Positions 8,897 to 17,842 are shown, counted from the stretch's first letter. The stretch: 64,000 nucleotides of DNA from Acidimicrobiales bacterium (GCA_028285495.1 JANQPB010000015.1:62001-126000); one strand, 5' to 3'. A program made the numbers and translations. The notes: generated by a model from the letters alone, not told the origin.

Positions 8897-10030
8897 ATGC
8901 ACACGATCGAACGAACACGCATCGCCAGCAGGGGCACGGGCCGGATCCGCATGGCCGCCGTCGCCGTCGTGTCCGCCGCGCTGCTCGCTGCGGCCTGCGG
9001 CTCGAGCGACGAGGAGACCACCGAGGCCACCGCATCGCCCCTCGCCGAGTTCCTCGGCCAGGGCGACTTCTTCTCCGATCCCGAGGCCGCCCAGGCCCAG
9101 TGGCAAGAGGAGGAGCGCCAGCGCGAGGAGGCGATCGCCGTCTGCATGCAGCGTCAGGGCTTCGAGTACACACCGGTCGACTACAGCCAGTTCAACACCT
9201 TCACCAGCGACGTCGACGACTGGGGCTCCGAGGAGTGGGTGGCCGAGTGGGGCTTCGGCATCACCACCCAGCGGTTCTCCCAGCAGCAGGTCGGCCCGAA
9301 CCTGAAGGGGTGGGACGACTCCCGCTTCGAGGAGATGGACCAGGAGTTCGTCGACCCGAACATGGAGTACCTCGAGTCGCTGTCCGACAGCGAGCGGACG
9401 GCCTACGAGGAGGCCCTGTGGGGCCCGCAGGACTTCGGCGCCTTCGAGGACCAGTCGCTCTCCGACGAGGAGATCGAGGCCCAATTCGACGAGGGCTTCG
9501 ACTGGGAGCCCCAGGGCTGCCAGGGTGAGGCCTACGAGGCCGACCAGACCAACCAGTTCTACCTGGAGTTCGAAGACGAGCTGCAGGAGATGTACCAGCG
9601 CATGGAGGCCGACCCCCGTATCGCCGAGCGCACCGCCGAGATCAGCCGATGCGTGTCCGACAAGGGCCTCGAGTACACCGACATGGAATCGCTCTACGAG
9701 CGCTGGGAAAGCGACCTGATGGCGATGGACCCCTACGCCAGCGGCTTCGAGCCCGACTTCGGCGTCTCCGAGGAGGAGATGTCCCAGATGAGCGAGCAGG
9801 AGCTCGACGAGCTCTTCAGCCAGCCGTTCGACGAGCCCGAGCTGTCCGACGAGGACAAGGCCAGGCTCGGTGAGCTGCAGGCCGAGGAGATCGAGCTGGC
9901 CGCCGCCGTGACCGAGTGCGGGGGCGGGTTCGACAACGAGTGGGAACTGATGTCCGACATCCAGGCTGAGTACGAGCAGGAGTTCCTCGACACCTACGCC
10001 GACGAGCTCGAGCCGTTCCGGGCCGGCTGA
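8897..10030 (+). CDS. Acidic cysteine-containing lipoprotein, first gene of the exporter operon
   Basis: No family recognised. 377 residues with a lipoprotein signal peptide (lipobox LAAAC, Cys about residue 34) and a mature part very rich in Glu, Asp and Gln. Two similar segments repeat a Cys followed by G-[FL]-E-Y-T: CMQRQGFEYTPVDY and CVSDKGLEYTDMES. Further Cys lie in QGCQGE and VTECGGG, so disulfides are likely. The start follows a clear GGAGG site. It precedes the membrane-fusion, ATPase and permease genes on the same strand, which suggests a surface sensor or substrate-binding role for that exporter; this is inferred only from position and charge. Confidence 0.75.
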   Translation: MHTIERTRIASRGTGRIRMAAVAVVSAALLAAACGSSDEETTEATASPLAEFLGQGDFFSDPEAAQAQWQEEERQREEAIAVCMQRQGFEYTPVDYSQFNTFTSDVDDWGSEEWVAEWGFGITTQRFSQQQVGPNLKGWDDSRFEEMDQEFVDPNMEYLESLSDSERTAYEEALWGPQDFGAFEDQSLSDEEIEAQFDEGFDWEPQGCQGEAYEADQTNQFYLEFEDELQEMYQRMEADPRIAERTAEISRCVSDKGLEYTDMESLYERWESDLMAMDPYASGFEPDFGVSEEEMSQMSEQELDELFSQPFDEPELSDEDKARLGELQAEEIELAAAVTECGGGFDNEWELMSDIQAEYEQEFLDTYADELEPFRAG

Positions 10031-10085
10031 GCACCGGCGCGGGGCAACCGACGACGAGCCACGAGCGGGCGGGGGCAACAGGGCA

Positions 10086-11744
10086 GTGGGCAGACGGAGC
10101 ATCCTGGCGATGGTGGCTGCGGTCGCCGTCGTCGCCGCCGGGATCGGCTGGGTGGCCGGGCAACAGATCAAGTCACCCGGGCAGATCGCAGCCGAGCAGG
10201 AGCCGCCCGAGCCGTCCCTGATCACGGTGCCGGTCGAGCTGCGGACCCTGTCGCAGAACGTCGTCGTCCGGGGCACCATCCGACTCAGCGACGAGACGCC
10301 GCTCCCGGTCAGCTCCACGGTCGGATCGTCGGTCATCACCCGCCTCGTCAAGACCGAGGGTGACACGATCGCGGAGGGCGACGTCCTGATCGAGGTGGCA
10401 GGCCGACCGGTCATCGCCCTCCAGGGCCAGCTCCCGGCGTTCCGCAACCTGATACCCGGGCTCGAGGGCCCCGACGTCCAGCAGTTGGAGGAGGCACTGG
10501 TCCGGCTCGGCCACGACCCCGGCACCGTCGACGGCTCCTACACCACCGAGACGTCCGCCGCCGTGGCCGAGCTGTACCGGGACGGTGGCTACCCCGCCCC
10601 CGAGCCCGACGCCAGCCTGCAGGGCGCCGTCGACGGGGCCGAGGCCGAGGTCGAGGCAACCGAGGCGGCGCTGGCCCAGGCCCGCTCGGCCCTGGCCGAC
10701 GCCGGCGGCACGGTGACCGACCTGGAGCGCCGCCAGCTCGACCTGGCGATCGACCAGGCCGAGGCCAACCTCGACGCGACCAGGGCCGCCGCCGATCAGA
10801 CCAAGGCCGAGGCGGCCCAGGTCGTCGCCGACGCCGAGCGGGCGCTGACCGACGCAAGGGACTCGGGGGACGCCGAGGCCATCAGCGCCGCCGAGCGGGT
10901 GGTTGCCGATGCCAAGGCGGCCCAGAGCCGCACCAACACCGAGCAGGACCTGGCGATCACCGGTGCCGAGCTGGCGGTGGCCGAGGCCGAGCAGGCCAAG
11001 GCCGAGCGGCTGCGGTCGCCCGACCTCAGCGACCTCCAGACCGCGGTCAACGAGGCCAACACCGCCCTGTCCGAGGCCAGGGCGTCGCTGGCCGACGCCC
11101 GAGCCGACGTGGGGACCTGGATCCCGACCTCGGAGGTCGTGTTCCTCTCGTCGGTCCCCCGTCAGGTCTCGTCGCTCGGGGTCGAGGTCGGCGATGAGCC
11201 GACCGGGTCGGTCATGACGATCTCGGGGGCCGAGACGATCATCGACTCGGGCGTGTCGGCTGCCGACCGGTCGCTGATCGAGGTCGGCGCCCAGGCCGTC
11301 CTGGAGGACGACGAGCTCGGCCTGGCGATCGATGCGGTGATCAGCTTCGTCGCCGACAACCCGGGTGGTCCGGGGCTGTCCGAGGACCGCTACGCCCTCC
11401 GGCTCGAGCCGGTCGGCGAGATCCCGGACGAGGCGATCGGCCTGAACCTCCGCATCCAGATCCCGATCACGTCGAGCGGCGGCGACGTGTTGGCGGTCCC
11501 GCTGGCCGCGCTGTCGGCCGGACCGGACGGCACCGCCCGGTTGGAGGTGGAGCGGCGGGTCGGCGAGACCGAGCTGGTCGAGGTCACCACCGGGCTCCGG
11601 GCCGAGGGCTTCGTGCAGGTCGAGCCGCTTCCCGGCGTGGAGTTGGAGGCGGGCGACCGGGTGGTCGTCGGCCGCGATCTGGAGCTGCCGACGAGCGGCG
11701 ACTCGTCGGACGGCGACGGCGAGGACGACGGGGACGACTCGTGA
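10086..11744 (+). CDS. Membrane-fusion-like protein with peptidoglycan-binding domain
   Basis: A 552-residue periplasmic adaptor of the HlyD/MacA type, working with the ABC transporter encoded next. There is an N-terminal membrane anchor (about 5-25), then a lipoyl/beta-barrel segment (VVVRGTIRLSDETPLPVSS). A peptidoglycan-binding-1-like domain follows at about 120-165 (GPDVQQLEEALVRLGHDPG), then a long Ala/Glu-rich coiled coil (about 175-335) and a C-terminal barrel. The tail is Asp/Ser/Gly-rich. The start is GTG 10086; the ATPase gene begins 22 bases after the stop. Actinobacterial exporters lacking an outer membrane often use such adaptors to contact the cell wall. Confidence 0.85.
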   Translation: MGRRSILAMVAAVAVVAAGIGWVAGQQIKSPGQIAAEQEPPEPSLITVPVELRTLSQNVVVRGTIRLSDETPLPVSSTVGSSVITRLVKTEGDTIAEGDVLIEVAGRPVIALQGQLPAFRNLIPGLEGPDVQQLEEALVRLGHDPGTVDGSYTTETSAAVAELYRDGGYPAPEPDASLQGAVDGAEAEVEATEAALAQARSALADAGGTVTDLERRQLDLAIDQAEANLDATRAAADQTKAEAAQVVADAERALTDARDSGDAEAISAAERVVADAKAAQSRTNTEQDLAITGAELAVAEAEQAKAERLRSPDLSDLQTAVNEANTALSEARASLADARADVGTWIPTSEVVFLSSVPRQVSSLGVEVGDEPTGSVMTISGAETIIDSGVSAADRSLIEVGAQAVLEDDELGLAIDAVISFVADNPGGPGLSEDRYALRLEPVGEIPDEAIGLNLRIQIPITSSGGDVLAVPLAALSAGPDGTARLEVERRVGETELVEVTTGLRAEGFVQVEPLPGVELEAGDRVVVGRDLELPTSGDSSDGDGEDDGDDS

Positions 11745-11766
11745 GCCCGAGCCGGACGACGGGCCG

Positions 11767-12453
11767 ATGAGCCCCGTCGTCGAGCTCGATGGGGTCGGGC
11801 GGGTGTTCCCCGGACCACCCGAGGTCGAGGCGTTGCGAGATGCCGACCTGGTCGTGGAGACGGGCGACTACCTGGCCCTGGTCGGACCGTCCGGCTCGGG
11901 CAAGTCGACGCTGCTCCACCTGCTCGGCCTGCTCGATCGGCCGACGTCGGGCACCTACCGGCTCAACGGCATCGACACCGGTGTCCTCTCGGAGCCCGAG
12001 CGGGCCGGTCTCCGGGCCTCGGAGATCGGCTTCGTGTTCCAGGCCTTCCACCTGCTCGGTCAGCGCTCGAACGTGGAGAACGTGATGCTGGCCGACGTCT
12101 ACCGGCCCGGCGGGCGGCGCCGGCGGCGCCAGCGGGCGATCGAGGCACTCGAATCGGTCGGGCTCGGCCACCGTCTCGAGGGCAACCCGACCACGCTGTC
12201 CGGTGGTGAGCGTCAGCGGGTTGCGGTCGCCAGGGCCCTCGTGTCCGAGCCGAGCATCGTGCTGGCCGACGAGCCGACCGGCAACCTCGACTCCCGCACC
12301 AGCGCGGCCGTGATGGAGCTGTTCGACGAGCTGCACGGTCGCGGGCTGACGATCGTGGTCATCACCCACGACGACGACGTGGCCGGTCGGGCCAGGCGGC
12401 GGATGCGGATCCAGGACGGCAATCTGACCGCCATCGGCGCGGGGGCGGCGTGA
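11767..12453 (+). CDS. MacB/LolD-type ABC transporter ATP-binding protein
   Basis: A 228-residue ATPase powering the adjacent permease at the inner face of the membrane. Walker A GPSGSGKST, Q-loop region FVFQAFHLLGQRSNVENV, ABC signature LSGGERQR, Walker B IVLADEPTGNLDS and H-loop VVITHDDD are all intact. ADEPTGNLDS is characteristic of the MacB/LolD/FtsE group. Its TGA overlaps the GTG of the permease gene (GTGA), implying translational coupling. Confidence 0.95.
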   Translation: MSPVVELDGVGRVFPGPPEVEALRDADLVVETGDYLALVGPSGSGKSTLLHLLGLLDRPTSGTYRLNGIDTGVLSEPERAGLRASEIGFVFQAFHLLGQRSNVENVMLADVYRPGGRRRRRQRAIEALESVGLGHRLEGNPTTLSGGERQRVAVARALVSEPSIVLADEPTGNLDSRTSAAVMELFDELHGRGLTIVVITHDDDVAGRARRRMRIQDGNLTAIGAGAA

Positions 12454-13805
12454 GCGACCGGGTTCCCGACGACGTCCCGACCGGCCCTCCGCCGCTGCTG
12501 CCCGACTCCCCTCCCGAACCGGCGGCGCCGGGACCCGGCCAGGAAACGGCGGTCGTGGCCGGCGACCTCGGCGGCCCCGTGTCGCGCTCGGTCTTCTCGT
12601 GGCGCGATCTCGGCGGCGAGGTCGCGCTGGCGCTCACCGCCCGCCCGGCCCGCACCCTGTTGACCGCGCTCGGCACGATCCTCGGCGTTGCCGCACTCGT
12701 GGCCACCATCGGGCTGGCCCGCACGGCCGGCAACCAGATCGTGACCCGGGTCAGCGAGCTCGAGGCCACCGAGGTCGTGGTCTCGCCCGAACGGCGAGGC
12801 GGGTTCGGCGGCGGGAACCGCAACACCGGCAGCGCCATCCCCTGGGACGCCGAATCGCGCCTGACCCGGCTCAACGGCGTGGTGGCGGCCGGCACCCGGA
12901 CCTCGGTGAACGTCGGCGAGCGGCTGGCCCGCTCGGTCCCCGTGATCGACCCGCTCGGGCAGACCGAGTACCAGATCCCGGTCATCGCCGCCAGCCCCGG
13001 ACTGTTCGAGGCGGCACGGGCCCAGCTGCTGACCGGGCGGACCTTCGACGGGGGGCACAGCGAGCGAGGCGACCCGGTTGCCGTGCTGGGACCGGCGGCG
13101 GCCCAGCGCCTCAACGTGGTCCGGGTCGACAACACGCCGTCGATCTTCATCGGCGAGGAGCCGCTGGCCGTCATCGGCATCCTGGCCGACACCGCCCGGC
13201 AGCCCGACCTCCTGAGCGCCATCATCATCCCCGACTCGTTGGCCCGGGCCCGGTTCGGGGCCGAGGGGGTCGAGGAGGTCCAGATCGAGGTCGCGCCGGG
13301 GGCGGCCCCGCTGATCGCCGCCCAGGCGCCGGTTGCCCTGGCCCCCAACACACCCGAGCTGCTGCGGGCCGCCGCCCCACCCGAGCCGGAGCGACTCCAG
13401 CGAGGGGTCGAGAGCGACCTGAACTCCCTGTTCCTCGTGCTCGGCGGGATCTCGCTCATCGTCGGCGCCATCGGCATCGCCAACGTGACGCTGGTGTCGG
13501 TGTTGGAGCGGACCGGTGAGATCGGGCTTCGACGGGCCCTCGGAGCGAGGCGAAGCCACATCGCCGCACAGTTCCTGACCGAGTCGGTTGCCCTGGGTGC
13601 GTTCGCCGGGATCCTCGGCGCCAGCGCTGGCGTGTTGAGCGTGGTTGCGGTGTCGGCCAGCCGGCAGTGGTCCCCGGTGCTCGATCCGTGGCTGCCGCTG
13701 GTGGCGCCGGCGCTCGGCGCCGTGATCGGGTTGGTGGCGGGGACCTATCCGGCGTGGAAGGCGGCGAGCACCGAGCCGATCGCGGCGCTGCGAGGCTCGG
13801 CCTAG
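12450..13805 (+). CDS. MacB/FtsX-type ABC transporter permease
   Basis: A 451-residue membrane protein. After a Pro-rich cytoplasmic N-terminus (about 1-50) comes one membrane helix (about 64-90), a large extracytoplasmic MacB-like domain (about 95-325), then three helices (about 330-450) containing ERTGEIGLRRALGARR, the conserved FtsX/MacB cytoplasmic loop. This topology marks mechanotransmission-type exporters, which move peptides, antibiotics or lipoproteins rather than importing nutrients. Its substrate is unknown. It is the last gene of the 8897-13805 operon and ends 61 bases before the convergent photolyase gene. Confidence 0.92.
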   Translation: MSDRVPDDVPTGPPPLLPDSPPEPAAPGPGQETAVVAGDLGGPVSRSVFSWRDLGGEVALALTARPARTLLTALGTILGVAALVATIGLARTAGNQIVTRVSELEATEVVVSPERRGGFGGGNRNTGSAIPWDAESRLTRLNGVVAAGTRTSVNVGERLARSVPVIDPLGQTEYQIPVIAASPGLFEAARAQLLTGRTFDGGHSERGDPVAVLGPAAAQRLNVVRVDNTPSIFIGEEPLAVIGILADTARQPDLLSAIIIPDSLARARFGAEGVEEVQIEVAPGAAPLIAAQAPVALAPNTPELLRAAAPPEPERLQRGVESDLNSLFLVLGGISLIVGAIGIANVTLVSVLERTGEIGLRRALGARRSHIAAQFLTESVALGAFAGILGASAGVLSVVAVSASRQWSPVLDPWLPLVAPALGAVIGLVAGTYPAWKAASTEPIAALRGSA

Positions 13806-13846
13806 CGCGTCGCGCGTGGCCCGAGGCCGGACCGGCGTCGCACCGT

Positions 13847-13865
13847 CGGTCGGACCACCCGACCG
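13847..13865. terminator. Hairpin between convergent genes
   Basis: CGGTCGG (13847-13853), loop ACCAC and CCGACCG (13859-13865) form a perfect 7-bp stem between the ABC permease and photolyase ends. There is no T-run, as is common in GC-rich actinobacteria. It could serve both directions. Confidence 0.5.
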
Positions 13866-13866
13866 C

Positions 13867-15390
13867 TCACAGCTTCCCGTCGTCGAGGAGGGCCAGGACC
13901 TCGCTCGCCCGCTGGCGGGTCTCGTCGAGATCCCTGAGGCGGTCGAGGTTGGCCAGCTGGCGGGCCAGCCGATGGTTACCGGCGAGGGCGTGCCGGTTGC
14001 GGGCCAGGAAGTCCCAGTAGAGCGACGTGAACGGGCAGGCCGTGTCACCGGTCCGCTTCTTCGGGTCGAATCGGCAGCCCTTGCAGAAGTCGCTCATCCG
14101 GTTGATGTAGGCGCCCCCCGAGGCGTAGGGCTTGGTCGCCATCCGCCCGCCGTCGGCGTGCAGGGCCATGCCGATCACGTTCGGCAGCATGACCCACTCG
14201 GCCCCGTCGACGAAGTTGGCCCACATCCACTCGGTCATGGCCAACGGGTCGACGCCGGTGGTGAGAGCGAGGTTGCCGAGGACCATCAGCCGCTCGATGT
14301 GGTGGGTCCAGCCGTGCTGGTCGAGGCGATCGACGACCGAGCCGACGCAGCGCATGTCGGTCGGGGCGTCGCCGGTGAAGGCCGGCGGGACGGGGCGGGT
14401 GGCGTCGAGGCCGTTCTCGTTGCGATAGTCGGGCATCCAGAGCCAGTAGAGACCCCACACGTACTCCCGCCAGCCCATGACCTGGCGGATGAAGCCCTCG
14501 GCGCTGTTGATGGGGACCCGACCGGCCCGGTAGGCGTCGGCCGCGGCCTCGACGACCTCACCCGGGTCGAGGAGGCCGAGGTTGAGGGCGGGGCTGAGGG
14601 TCGAGTGGGCCAGCTTGGCCTCGTCGGCCAGCATGGCGTCCTCGTGTGGCCCGAAGACGGGGAGGCCGTGCTCGACGAACTCGTCCAGCCGGGCCAGGGC
14701 CTGGGCTCGGCTGACCGGCCACCAGCCGACCGGCGGCTGGCCCCAGGTCTCGACGTGGTCGTCGGCGCGAAGCCGGTCGAGCACGGCGGTGTCGATCTCG
14801 TCGAGCTCGAACGGGGTGAGGGGCGGCCAGGAGCGACCGTCGGCCGGGGGCGGCTCCCGGTTCTCGTCGTCGTAGTTCCAGCGCCCACCGGCGGGCTCGC
14901 CGTCCGGCTCGATGAGAACGCCGAGCCGGCGTCGCTGCCAGCGGTAGAAGTCCTCCATCACGAGGCGGTTGCGACCGTCGGCCCAGCCGGCGAACTCGTC
15001 TGGTGAGCAGAGGAACTGGACGTTGGGGACGGTGGTGACCCCGTGGCGCTCGAGCAGGACCCGACCGTCCCAGCTCATCGGGCTCATGGCGATGACCTCG
15101 GCGGGCCGGTGCTCATTCCGGTGGGCGGCCAGGCCGTCGGCCAGGCTCGGGGCTCGACGGTGGTCGACCTCGAAGCCTTCGTCCCGCAGCTCGGCGACCA
15201 GGTGGTCGATGGCCGAGAGCACGAGGTGGGCCCGCTGGACGTGCCAGCGCTTCGAGGCGAGCTTGGCCCGACTCTCGACCAGGAGCACCCGGCAGTCGCC
15301 CGGCTCGCGATCGGCGAGCGGGCCGACGTCGCGGTTGAGCTGGTCGCCGAGCAGCCAGATGGTCGGTCGCTCGTCGGCGGTTCCGGTCAT
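13867..15390 (-). CDS. Iron-sulfur bacterial cryptochrome/photolyase (PhrB/FeS-BCP type)
   Basis: A 507-residue flavoprotein expected to repair UV lesions, (6-4) photoproducts in the characterised homologue, using light. The N-terminal Rossmann-like part begins PTIWLLGDQLN; the FAD-binding helical half includes EGFIRQVMGWREYVWGLYW and the C-terminus carries FCKGC...ACPFTSLYWDF. Four cysteines at 348, 436, 439 and 452 match the spacing of the [4Fe-4S] ligands of Agrobacterium PhrB (350, 438, 441, 454), so the cluster is almost surely present. An open frame extends upstream into the pyrophosphatase gene, but protein homology begins at ATG 15390. The same-strand pyrophosphatase gene lies 113 bases upstream. 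Confidence 0.93.
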   Translation of the reverse strand: MTGTADERPTIWLLGDQLNRDVGPLADREPGDCRVLLVESRAKLASKRWHVQRAHLVLSAIDHLVAELRDEGFEVDHRRAPSLADGLAAHRNEHRPAEVIAMSPMSWDGRVLLERHGVTTVPNVQFLCSPDEFAGWADGRNRLVMEDFYRWQRRRLGVLIEPDGEPAGGRWNYDDENREPPPADGRSWPPLTPFELDEIDTAVLDRLRADDHVETWGQPPVGWWPVSRAQALARLDEFVEHGLPVFGPHEDAMLADEAKLAHSTLSPALNLGLLDPGEVVEAAADAYRAGRVPINSAEGFIRQVMGWREYVWGLYWLWMPDYRNENGLDATRPVPPAFTGDAPTDMRCVGSVVDRLDQHGWTHHIERLMVLGNLALTTGVDPLAMTEWMWANFVDGAEWVMLPNVIGMALHADGGRMATKPYASGGAYINRMSDFCKGCRFDPKKRTGDTACPFTSLYWDFLARNRHALAGNHRLARQLANLDRLRDLDETRQRASEVLALLDDGKL

Positions 15391-15503
15391 CGGCGGGTCA
15401 CGGCCTGCTCGGGGCTCGGAGCTCGGGTCACGGCCGCGGACGGTAGTCGGCAGCGACCGCCAGCGACGGACCGGGCCGCTTGCGGACCGCCCCCGGCGGC
15501 GGC

Positions 15504-16115
15504 TCAGAACCCGTAGTGCTCCTTGTAGTCCGCCATCGAGGCCTCGATCACCGAGCGGGCGTGGTCGACGCCATAGATCTGCTCGATGGAGACCCGCACC
15601 TCCCTGCCCCGAACCAGCTTGTAGGTCGAGAAATAGTGGTGCAGGCGCTCGATCATGGCCACGGGGATGTCCTCGATATCGCGGGCCTCGGCCCAGACGT
15701 CGTCGTTGGCCAGGACGGCGACGATCTTGTCGTCGGCCTCGGTGTCGTCGACCATCTGGAGGCCGCCGACCACCCGGGCGGTCAGCAGGATCTCCGACTT
15801 CTGGATCGAGCGCTCGGAGATCACGCAGATGTCGAGCGGATCGCCGTCGCCATGGTCGGCCGCCGGCGACAGGTCGGCGACCCGCTTGGCACAGTAGGTC
15901 TGGGGGACGAAACCGTACAGGGCGGGCAGCACGGCGGAGCTGGCCTGGGGCCGGTCGACCCGGAGGTACCCGTTGGTCTTGTCGATCTCGTACTTGATGA
16001 GGTCGTACGGGGTCATCTCGACGAAGCACGTGACGAGCTCGGGTGCGTTCTCGCCGGCGTCGAGGCCGTGCCACGGGTGCGCACGCCACTGGTGGAGGGG
16101 GTTCAGTCGGGTCAT
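15504..16115 (-). CDS. Inorganic pyrophosphatase (family I)
   Basis: Hydrolyses pyrophosphate to two phosphates in the cytoplasm. 203 residues. The family I signature is present as HGDGDPLDICVI, giving the metal-binding Asp cluster, together with KYEIDKTNGYLRVDRPQ (active-site Glu, Lys and Arg) and DKIVAVLANDD (third Asp region). YGFVPQTYC matches the usual YGFIPxT. The start ATG 16115 is chosen because upstream sequence in the same frame has no family similarity. A TACGCT hexamer lies 14 bases upstream and may be its -10. Confidence 0.93.
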   Translation of the reverse strand: MTRLNPLHQWRAHPWHGLDAGENAPELVTCFVEMTPYDLIKYEIDKTNGYLRVDRPQASSAVLPALYGFVPQTYCAKRVADLSPAADHGDGDPLDICVISERSIQKSEILLTARVVGGLQMVDDTEADDKIVAVLANDDVWAEARDIEDIPVAMIERLHHYFSTYKLVRGREVRVSIEQIYGVDHARSVIEASMADYKEHYGF

Positions 16116-16175
16116 GGGATGCTCTCCGCAGCGTAGCTCCCTCGGGGAGGCGGCCTGCGCTCGTGCGATGGGCAG

Positions 16176-16181
16176 TAGTTT
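16176..16181 (+). promoter_or_regulatory. Leaderless -10 (TAGTTT) of the Lin0512 gene
   Basis: TAGTTT ends 6 bases before ATG 16188, deciding for the ATG over the GTG just before it. Confidence 0.5.
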
Positions 16182-16187
16182 GGGGTG

Positions 16188-16529
16188 ATGGCCCTCGTTC
16201 GTTGGATCACCGAGATGGGTATGGGCGTCGACGTGCACGGCGGCGACTACACGAAGGCGGCGGAACGGGCGGTGTCCGATGCGCTGCGGCACTCCAGCCT
16301 GAACTTCTTCGCCGCCGCGGGGAAGAAGCGGGAGGACATGCAGATCGAGGTGCGGATCGGGGTGGCCGAGCCGTCGCAGATCGACGTGGAGCGGATCAAG
16401 GCCCAGGTGCCGTACGGGACGGTGACGGTGACGCCGATGGTCGGCGGGCTCGACGTGCCGGCCGACCGGACCGACGACGTCCTGGTCATCGCCAACGCTG
16501 CGATCCTCGTGGCGTTCCCCGAGGAGTAG
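16188..16529 (+). CDS. Lin0512 family protein
   Basis: A 113-residue conserved protein of unknown biochemical role. MGMGVDVHGGDYTKAAERAV near the N-terminus is the hallmark of the Lin0512 family, which is of about this length. No membrane segment or signal. It is divergent from the pyrophosphatase gene and 82 bases before surE, which has its own promoter, so an operon is not implied. Confidence 0.85.
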   Translation: MALVRWITEMGMGVDVHGGDYTKAAERAVSDALRHSSLNFFAAAGKKREDMQIEVRIGVAEPSQIDVERIKAQVPYGTVTVTPMVGGLDVPADRTDDVLVIANAAILVAFPEE

Positions 16530-16599
16530 GTCGCCCGGCGTTCACCCGATGGTCGGCCGGTGGCCACGGTCTGGTGGAAAGGGTGCCGGACCGATCGGG

Positions 16600-16605
16600 T
16601 AGGTT
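16600..16605 (+). promoter_or_regulatory. Leaderless -10 (TAGGTT) of surE
   Basis: TAGGTT ends 6 bases before ATG 16612. Confidence 0.55.
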
Positions 16606-16611
16606 CGGTTG

Positions 16612-17463
16612 ATGGCCTCCGACTCCGCCCGACCGTCGATCCTCGTGACCAATGACGACGGGATCGACTCCGTCGGCCTGCACGTGCTGGCCCGGGCGCT
16701 GACGTCGCTCGGCGACGTGACCGTCGTGGCCCCGGACCAGGAGTACTCGGGGGCGGGGGCGGCGATCGGCGCATTGCACGTGATGCAGCCCGAGGCCCAC
16801 GAGGCGAGCATCGAGGGGATCGAGACGTCGTGGTCGGTGACCGGGCCGCCCGGGCTGTGTGTGATGTTCGCCCGGTTGGGGGCGTTCGGGCCGCTGCCGG
16901 ATCTGATCGTGTCGGGCATCAACCCGGGGGCCAACGTCGGCCGATCGGTGTACCACTCGGGGACGATCGGGGCGTGCCTGACCGGGCGCAACGGAGCGAT
17001 CCCGGGGCTGGCGGTGTCGCAGTCGGTGACCGACTTCGGGGTCGAGGGCCAGGCCTGGGACGAGATGCTGGCCGGCCTGCGGTGGGAGACGGCGGCCTCG
17101 GTGGCCGTCGACGTGGCCGCGGCGATGCTGTCCGACCCTCCGGCCGACACCGGCGTGTTGAATCTCAACGTGCCCAACCTGCCCCTGTCGGAGCTGACCG
17201 GCTGGCGCTGGACGGAGGTCGGCCAGACCCCGCCCCGGGCCATGTCAAAGGCGGTGCTCGAGCCGAAGCACGGCCACGATGGCGCGTACAAGGTGAGCCT
17301 GAGCTGGGGCGACGAGCACACCCAGCCCGAGGGCACCGACACGTGGGCCATCCAGAGCGACGTGGTGTCCGTGAGCTGGCTGAGCCGGATCGAGTCGCTC
17401 GGATGGTCGACACCCGAGGTCGACGCTGCGCTCGATCGCCTGGTCGACGGCTCGTCCCGCTGA
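16612..17463 (+). CDS. surE: 5'/3'-nucleotidase SurE
   Basis: Metal-dependent phosphatase acting on nucleoside monophosphates, cytoplasmic, usually linked to stationary-phase survival. 283 residues. The N-terminal metal site ILVTNDDGID and the loop SGINPGANVGRSVYHSGTIG are diagnostic and intact, and LNLNVPN fits the family. The ATG at 16612 is preferred over an upstream TTG because of the -10 spacing. No gene partner is evident; the minus-strand small-protein operon converges on it. Confidence 0.95.
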   Translation: MASDSARPSILVTNDDGIDSVGLHVLARALTSLGDVTVVAPDQEYSGAGAAIGALHVMQPEAHEASIEGIETSWSVTGPPGLCVMFARLGAFGPLPDLIVSGINPGANVGRSVYHSGTIGACLTGRNGAIPGLAVSQSVTDFGVEGQAWDEMLAGLRWETAASVAVDVAAAMLSDPPADTGVLNLNVPNLPLSELTGWRWTEVGQTPPRAMSKAVLEPKHGHDGAYKVSLSWGDEHTQPEGTDTWAIQSDVVSVSWLSRIESLGWSTPEVDAALDRLVDGSSR

Positions 17464-17510
17464 GCAGCGCGACGACCGAGCCGGCGGCGTGCCGAGCACC
17501 TGGCTCGCCT

Positions 17511-17530
17511 CCCCGACGCCGTTGTCGGGG
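17511..17530. terminator. Hairpin downstream of surE
   Basis: CCCCGAC (17511-17517), loop GCCGTT and GTCGGGG (17524-17530) form a perfect 7-bp stem 48 bases after the surE stop. Confidence 0.5.
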
Positions 17531-17570
17531 GACGACGAGCCGACGGCTGGGCGATCGCCCTGGGGTCGAT

Positions 17571-17596
17571 CGGCCGGTCCCTCAACGGACCGACCG
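17571..17596. terminator. Hairpin after the small-protein operon
   Basis: CGGTCC, loop CTCAAC, GGACCG at 17575-17592, extended by CGG/CCG past one mismatch. It sits 10 bases beyond the minus-strand stop at 17606. Confidence 0.5.
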
Positions 17597-17605
17597 ACCC
17601 GCCGC

Positions 17606-17842
17606 TCAGCCGCCGGCGTTTTCGTACAGCCCGAACAACACCCGCTTCTGGGCCTCGATCTCTTCCGTGCGACGCCGGATCGCCTCCCGCTCCTCGGGAG
17701 TGCGCAGCTCGTCCTCCATCAGCTCGACCTGGAGCTTCAGGCGGCGCAGCTGGAGACGGTTCGCCCGCAGGCTGTTGAGCATCGCAACGGACAGGAACAG
17801 GAGCAGGAGACCGAAGCCGCCGATGGTGATGCCGAGGATCAT
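17606..17842 (-). CDS. Small membrane protein with coiled coil (78 aa)
   Basis: Not recognised. One N-terminal membrane helix (about 2-24, GITIGGFGLLLLFLSVAML) is followed by a charged amphipathic stretch (about 25-70) with heptad-like Leu/Arg/Glu pattern, probably a cytoplasmic coiled coil. Its ATG overlaps the stop of the upstream 60-residue gene (ATGA), so the two are translated together and perhaps pair. The helix-plus-coiled-coil plan is shared with that neighbour, suggesting a membrane heterodimer. Function unknown. Confidence 0.75.
   Translation of the reverse strand: MILGITIGGFGLLLLFLSVAMLNSLRANRLQLRRLKLQVELMEDELRTPEEREAIRRRTEEIEAQKRVLFGLYENAGG

Noticed and set aside
13867..16089. 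Photolyase reading frame continuing upstream to look like a 740-residue protein
   Set aside because: The extra N-terminal part lies inside the pyrophosphatase gene in another frame and has no similarity; the real start is ATG 15390.
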